From: Thermogemmatispora carboxidivorans
Lineage (GTDB): Bacteria; Chloroflexota; Ktedonobacteria; Ktedonobacterales; Ktedonobacteraceae
DNA: 64,000 nt
Direction of reading: 5' to 3'
Assembly (NCBI RefSeq): GCF_000702505.1
Contig: NZ_JNIM01000001.1
Coordinates: 2,170,001-2,234,000 of the forward strand
The stretch's first letter is position 1, and every line of letters starts with the position of its first letter. Below are positions 61,895 to 64,000 of the stretch, piece by piece. The notes beneath the pieces were generated by a model. It did not search any database, had not been told where the DNA came from, and saw only the letters and a program-made list of their open reading frames with translations. The translations under genes were made by a program, and so were the position numbers.

Positions 61895-62209
61895 TTAATC
61901 CATATGAAACATTTCAGGCAGTAGTGGCGGCCACTGCGTCTGTGGATCGATCTCCTGGGTCAGAATGTCGGCCATCCACTGTTGCCAGCGCTGATTAACC
62001 GGGTCTTCGGCCAGGGTTTTGGCCATGCGCTCGAAATCATCGGTTTCCAGGTACGCGAAGAGTTGCGTGCCGTGACGGAAGATGCTGTAGTTGCGGGCGC
62101 CGGCGCGACGCAGCGCCTCCACCATCTCTGGCCAGATCTCGTCGTGGCGGCGCTTATATTCCTCCTCGTGGCCGGGCTTCACACTCATCAAGAAGGCAAT
62201 GCGTTGCAT
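61895..62209 (-). CDS. rhaM: L-rhamnose mutarotase
   Basis: A 104-aa protein, the exact length of E. coli RhaM, which interconverts alpha and beta L-rhamnose. MQRIAFLMSVKPGHEEEYKR, RHDEIWPEMVEALRRAGARN, YSIFRHGTQLFAYLETDDFE and PVNQRWQQWMADI contain the catalytic His (RHDEIWPE) and the WW-type motif. No other rhamnose gene is adjacent. ATG 62209 is chosen to match the family; the frame extends to 62263. Confidence 0.92.
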   Translation of the reverse strand: MQRIAFLMSVKPGHEEEYKRRHDEIWPEMVEALRRAGARNYSIFRHGTQLFAYLETDDFERMAKTLAEDPVNQRWQQWMADILTQEIDPQTQWPPLLPEMFHMD

Positions 62210-62316
62210 GGTGGTGGCTCCTTTCTCCCTTCTCGTTGTTGACTCTCCGGTAGATAGGCGCACCGTGGTCGCTGGCGAGTTGGCAGAGTGCCAGCGTTGC
62301 CAGGGGCTCCTTCTTC

Positions 62317-63879
62317 TCAGTCTAGCGCATGCTGCAGCAGTGAGGGAAGCTGGCGGCGCAGCAATTTGCCGGAAGAGTTGCGCGGCAGCTCGGCCACAAA
62401 GTGGACAGCGCGCGGCAGCTTATAGCGTGCCAGGCGTGTTTGCAGGTGGGAGAGCAGCGACTCGGCGCTCGTTGAATGGCCTGGACGCAGGCGTACAAAA
62501 GCGATCGGTACCTGGCCCCAGTGCGGGTCGGGCTGGCCGCAGACGCCGGCTTCCGCGACAGCGGGATGGCTCAACAAGGCGGCTTCAATTTCGGCAGGAT
62601 AGATGTTTTCACCGCCCGAGATAATCAGATCGGAGCGGCGGTCGAGCACATAAAGATAGCCCTCTTCATCGAGATAGCCGATATCACCGGTTGCCAGCCA
62701 GCCATCTTGCAATGCCTCGCCTGTAGCCTCGGGACGGTCGAGGTACCCCGGGGTAATAGTTGGGCCTTTGAGATAGATCATCCCGGCTTCTCTGGGAGCA
62801 GTGCATCGGCCATTCTGGCGGATTTCCAACTGTACTGGAGGCAGCGGGCGCCCGGCAGAGCCAAGCTTGCGCAGGGCATCGGCGGGCGAGAGCGTGGCGG
62901 CCTGCGAGCAGGCCTCAGTGAGGCCATAGGTCTGGACGACGGGAATGTCGCGCGCGGCGCAGGCTTCGAGCAAGGGGCGTGGGGCTGGTCCTCCACCCAG
63001 TAGGACGCAGCGCAGGTGGGCCGGATAGCGCGCTCCTGGCTGCTCGCTCTCCAGCGCCTCTAGCATGCGCTGGAGCATCACGGCCACGACTGAGATGATC
63101 GTGACGCCCTCGCTGAAGATGGAGCGATTGACGGCGCTGGCGTCGAATTTCTCGTGAACATTAATGCTGATGCCGTAGATGGCGCTGCGCATGATGATGG
63201 TCAGGCCGCCGATATGGAAGAAGGGCAGGCAGGCCAGCCAGCAGTCGTCGAGCTGGTGACCCAGGTTCAAGGCAGAACCGATGGCATTCCACCAGTGCAT
63301 CCCATAGGTAATGAGCACGCCTTTGGGCTGGCCCGTGGTGCCAGAGGTGTACATGATCGCTTGTACCGCGTTGAGATCGATCAACGGGGCAGGGGTCAAG
63401 CCGCCGGTCTGCGTCTGCGTGGGGAAAGGATCGAGCGCCACGCTGCCCTCCGGTCGTAACTGCAACACTGCCGAGGAGAGCTGTGGCAGTGCTGCGACCA
63501 GGCGGCGCGCTCGCTCCGCCTGTCCTGGATCGCTCAGGAGCAGACTGACACGGGCGTCCTGGAGCTGCCAGCTGAGTTCGGCCTCGCTCAGGCGCGTGTT
63601 CAGCGGGACAAGAATGGCCTGCAAGCGGGTCAGGGCGTGGACGCAGGCGACGTAAGCCGGGCTGTTAGCTGCCAGCAGGGCAACGCGGCTGCCGCTGCTG
63701 ATGCCAAGGGCAGCGAGCTGCTGGGCCAGTTGGGTAGTCTGCTGGGCCAGCTCTGCAAAGCTCCAGCGCAAGACCCCACTCTGAACGGCCAGATGCTGAG
63801 GACGATTTTCTGCGCAGCGCTGCAGCCAGTCGGGCAGGTGGACGGACCCCGCTGCCGTCTGGGATGTATCCGGGTCCAT
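62317..63879 (-). CDS. menE: o-Succinylbenzoate-CoA ligase (MenE-like)
   Basis: A 520-aa AMP-forming acyl-CoA synthetase. The P-loop is YTSGTTGQPKGV, followed by ITYGMHWWNAIGSALNLG, a stretch characteristic of MenE, then TYGLTEACS, GWLATGDIGYLDEEGYL, DRRSDLIISGGENIYPAEIE and the C-terminal catalytic Lys in PRNSSGKLLRR. In menaquinone synthesis it activates o-succinylbenzoate to its CoA ester. The MenC-like gene directly upstream supports this. A start at 63921, overlapping the MenC stop by ATGA, would give 534 aa and translational coupling; ATG 63879 has a purine-rich AAAGGAGGGAGAAG site, rather far upstream. Confidence 0.88.
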   Translation of the reverse strand: MDPDTSQTAAGSVHLPDWLQRCAENRPQHLAVQSGVLRWSFAELAQQTTQLAQQLAALGISSGSRVALLAANSPAYVACVHALTRLQAILVPLNTRLSEAELSWQLQDARVSLLLSDPGQAERARRLVAALPQLSSAVLQLRPEGSVALDPFPTQTQTGGLTPAPLIDLNAVQAIMYTSGTTGQPKGVLITYGMHWWNAIGSALNLGHQLDDCWLACLPFFHIGGLTIIMRSAIYGISINVHEKFDASAVNRSIFSEGVTIISVVAVMLQRMLEALESEQPGARYPAHLRCVLLGGGPAPRPLLEACAARDIPVVQTYGLTEACSQAATLSPADALRKLGSAGRPLPPVQLEIRQNGRCTAPREAGMIYLKGPTITPGYLDRPEATGEALQDGWLATGDIGYLDEEGYLYVLDRRSDLIISGGENIYPAEIEAALLSHPAVAEAGVCGQPDPHWGQVPIAFVRLRPGHSTSAESLLSHLQTRLARYKLPRAVHFVAELPRNSSGKLLRRQLPSLLQHALD

Positions 63880-63917
63880 GTTTCTCTCTCTTCTCCCTCC
63901 TTTCGATGCGCTTCTTC

Positions 63918-64000
63918 TCATAGTACTGAATAGTGGGCCAGAGCTGCCTGATCCGGTCTCACGCCCAGGCCCGGCCCGGGCGGTAGTTGGAGCTGGCCGG
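63918..64000 (-). CDS. menC: 3' end of a MenC-like o-succinylbenzoate synthase
   Basis: Only 26 codons are visible on the minus strand: GQLQLPPGPGLGVRPDQAAL then AHYSVL and a stop. The PxGPGLGV-D---L--Y pattern is the C-terminal end of enolase-superfamily MenC proteins, and the ATGA junction with the MenE frame fits a menaquinone operon. The call rests on this short tail and on context. Confidence 0.6.
   Translation of the reverse strand, partial: GQLQLPPGPGLGVRPDQAALAHYSVL

Overview
The window is a GC-rich bacterial chromosome segment. The most likely source is a Ktedonobacteria-type Chloroflexota such as a Thermogemmatispora relative. This is inference from the gene mix: a BTAD-type regulator, menaquinone synthesis, many 2-oxoacid dehydrogenase E1 proteins, a trypsin/trypsin-co-occurring-domain conflict locus, and Gram-positive-like lipoprotein transporters. 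No rRNA, tRNA, transposase or integrase was seen.

Layout. 1-11.4 kb (mainly + strand) holds metabolic and housekeeping genes: an LLM-class flavin oxidoreductase (cut by the edge), a glutamine-synthetase-family enzyme, MurA, YtxH and CoiA (-), ornithine carbamoyltransferase, an aldehyde dehydrogenase behind a good promoter with an overlapping palindrome, a Mop/TOBE domain protein, a FluG-like amidohydrolase and a Nudix hydrolase. 11.4-16.9 kb has a GH42 beta-galactosidase co-transcribed with an odd E1-alpha protein, divergent from an E1 alpha-beta fusion. 17.2-21.8 kb has a HicB-like protein, a translationally coupled three-gene methyltransferase operon and a large BTAD/TPR regulator. 22.0-23.6 kb is a palindrome-rich intergenic region leading into a CRISPR array (15 repeats, 14 spacers) without cas genes in view. 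23.8-30.2 kb is a four-gene minus-strand operon: Trypco1-like protein, trypsin fused to a pseudokinase, a UPF1/COG1112-like SF1 helicase and an unknown winged-helix protein. This is the best candidate for an undescribed conflict or defence system. A heavy-metal P-type ATPase follows.

32.5-49.7 kb is an almost continuous minus-strand run of 16 genes. It contains an opine/amidohydrolase/creatinase-fold module, a VOC-tautomerase-GntR group, a complete E1-alpha/E1-beta/lipoyl-domain set, an SDR, and a BMP-type (nucleoside-like) ABC importer whose second permease is fused to its ATPase, headed by a hydroxypyruvate-isomerase-like gene. Its upstream region carries a TTGACG-N17-TATAGT promoter and two 21-bp operators that are exact reverse complements of each other. 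Divergent from it (50.0-53.7 kb, +) lie an isochorismatase-fold amidase, a hydantoinase/allantoinase-type enzyme and a deaminase-type amidohydrolase. Together these suggest import and ring-opening of an N-heterocycle (purine-, hydantoin- or creatinine-like). 53.7-60.0 kb is a complete oligopeptide-type ABC transporter operon with a promoter flanked by three CTAGACCA boxes. 60.6-61.3 kb holds a decayed methylmalonate-semialdehyde dehydrogenase pseudogene with an intact-looking promoter. The window ends with a small KGG-like protein, L-rhamnose mutarotase, MenE and the 3' end of a MenC-like gene.
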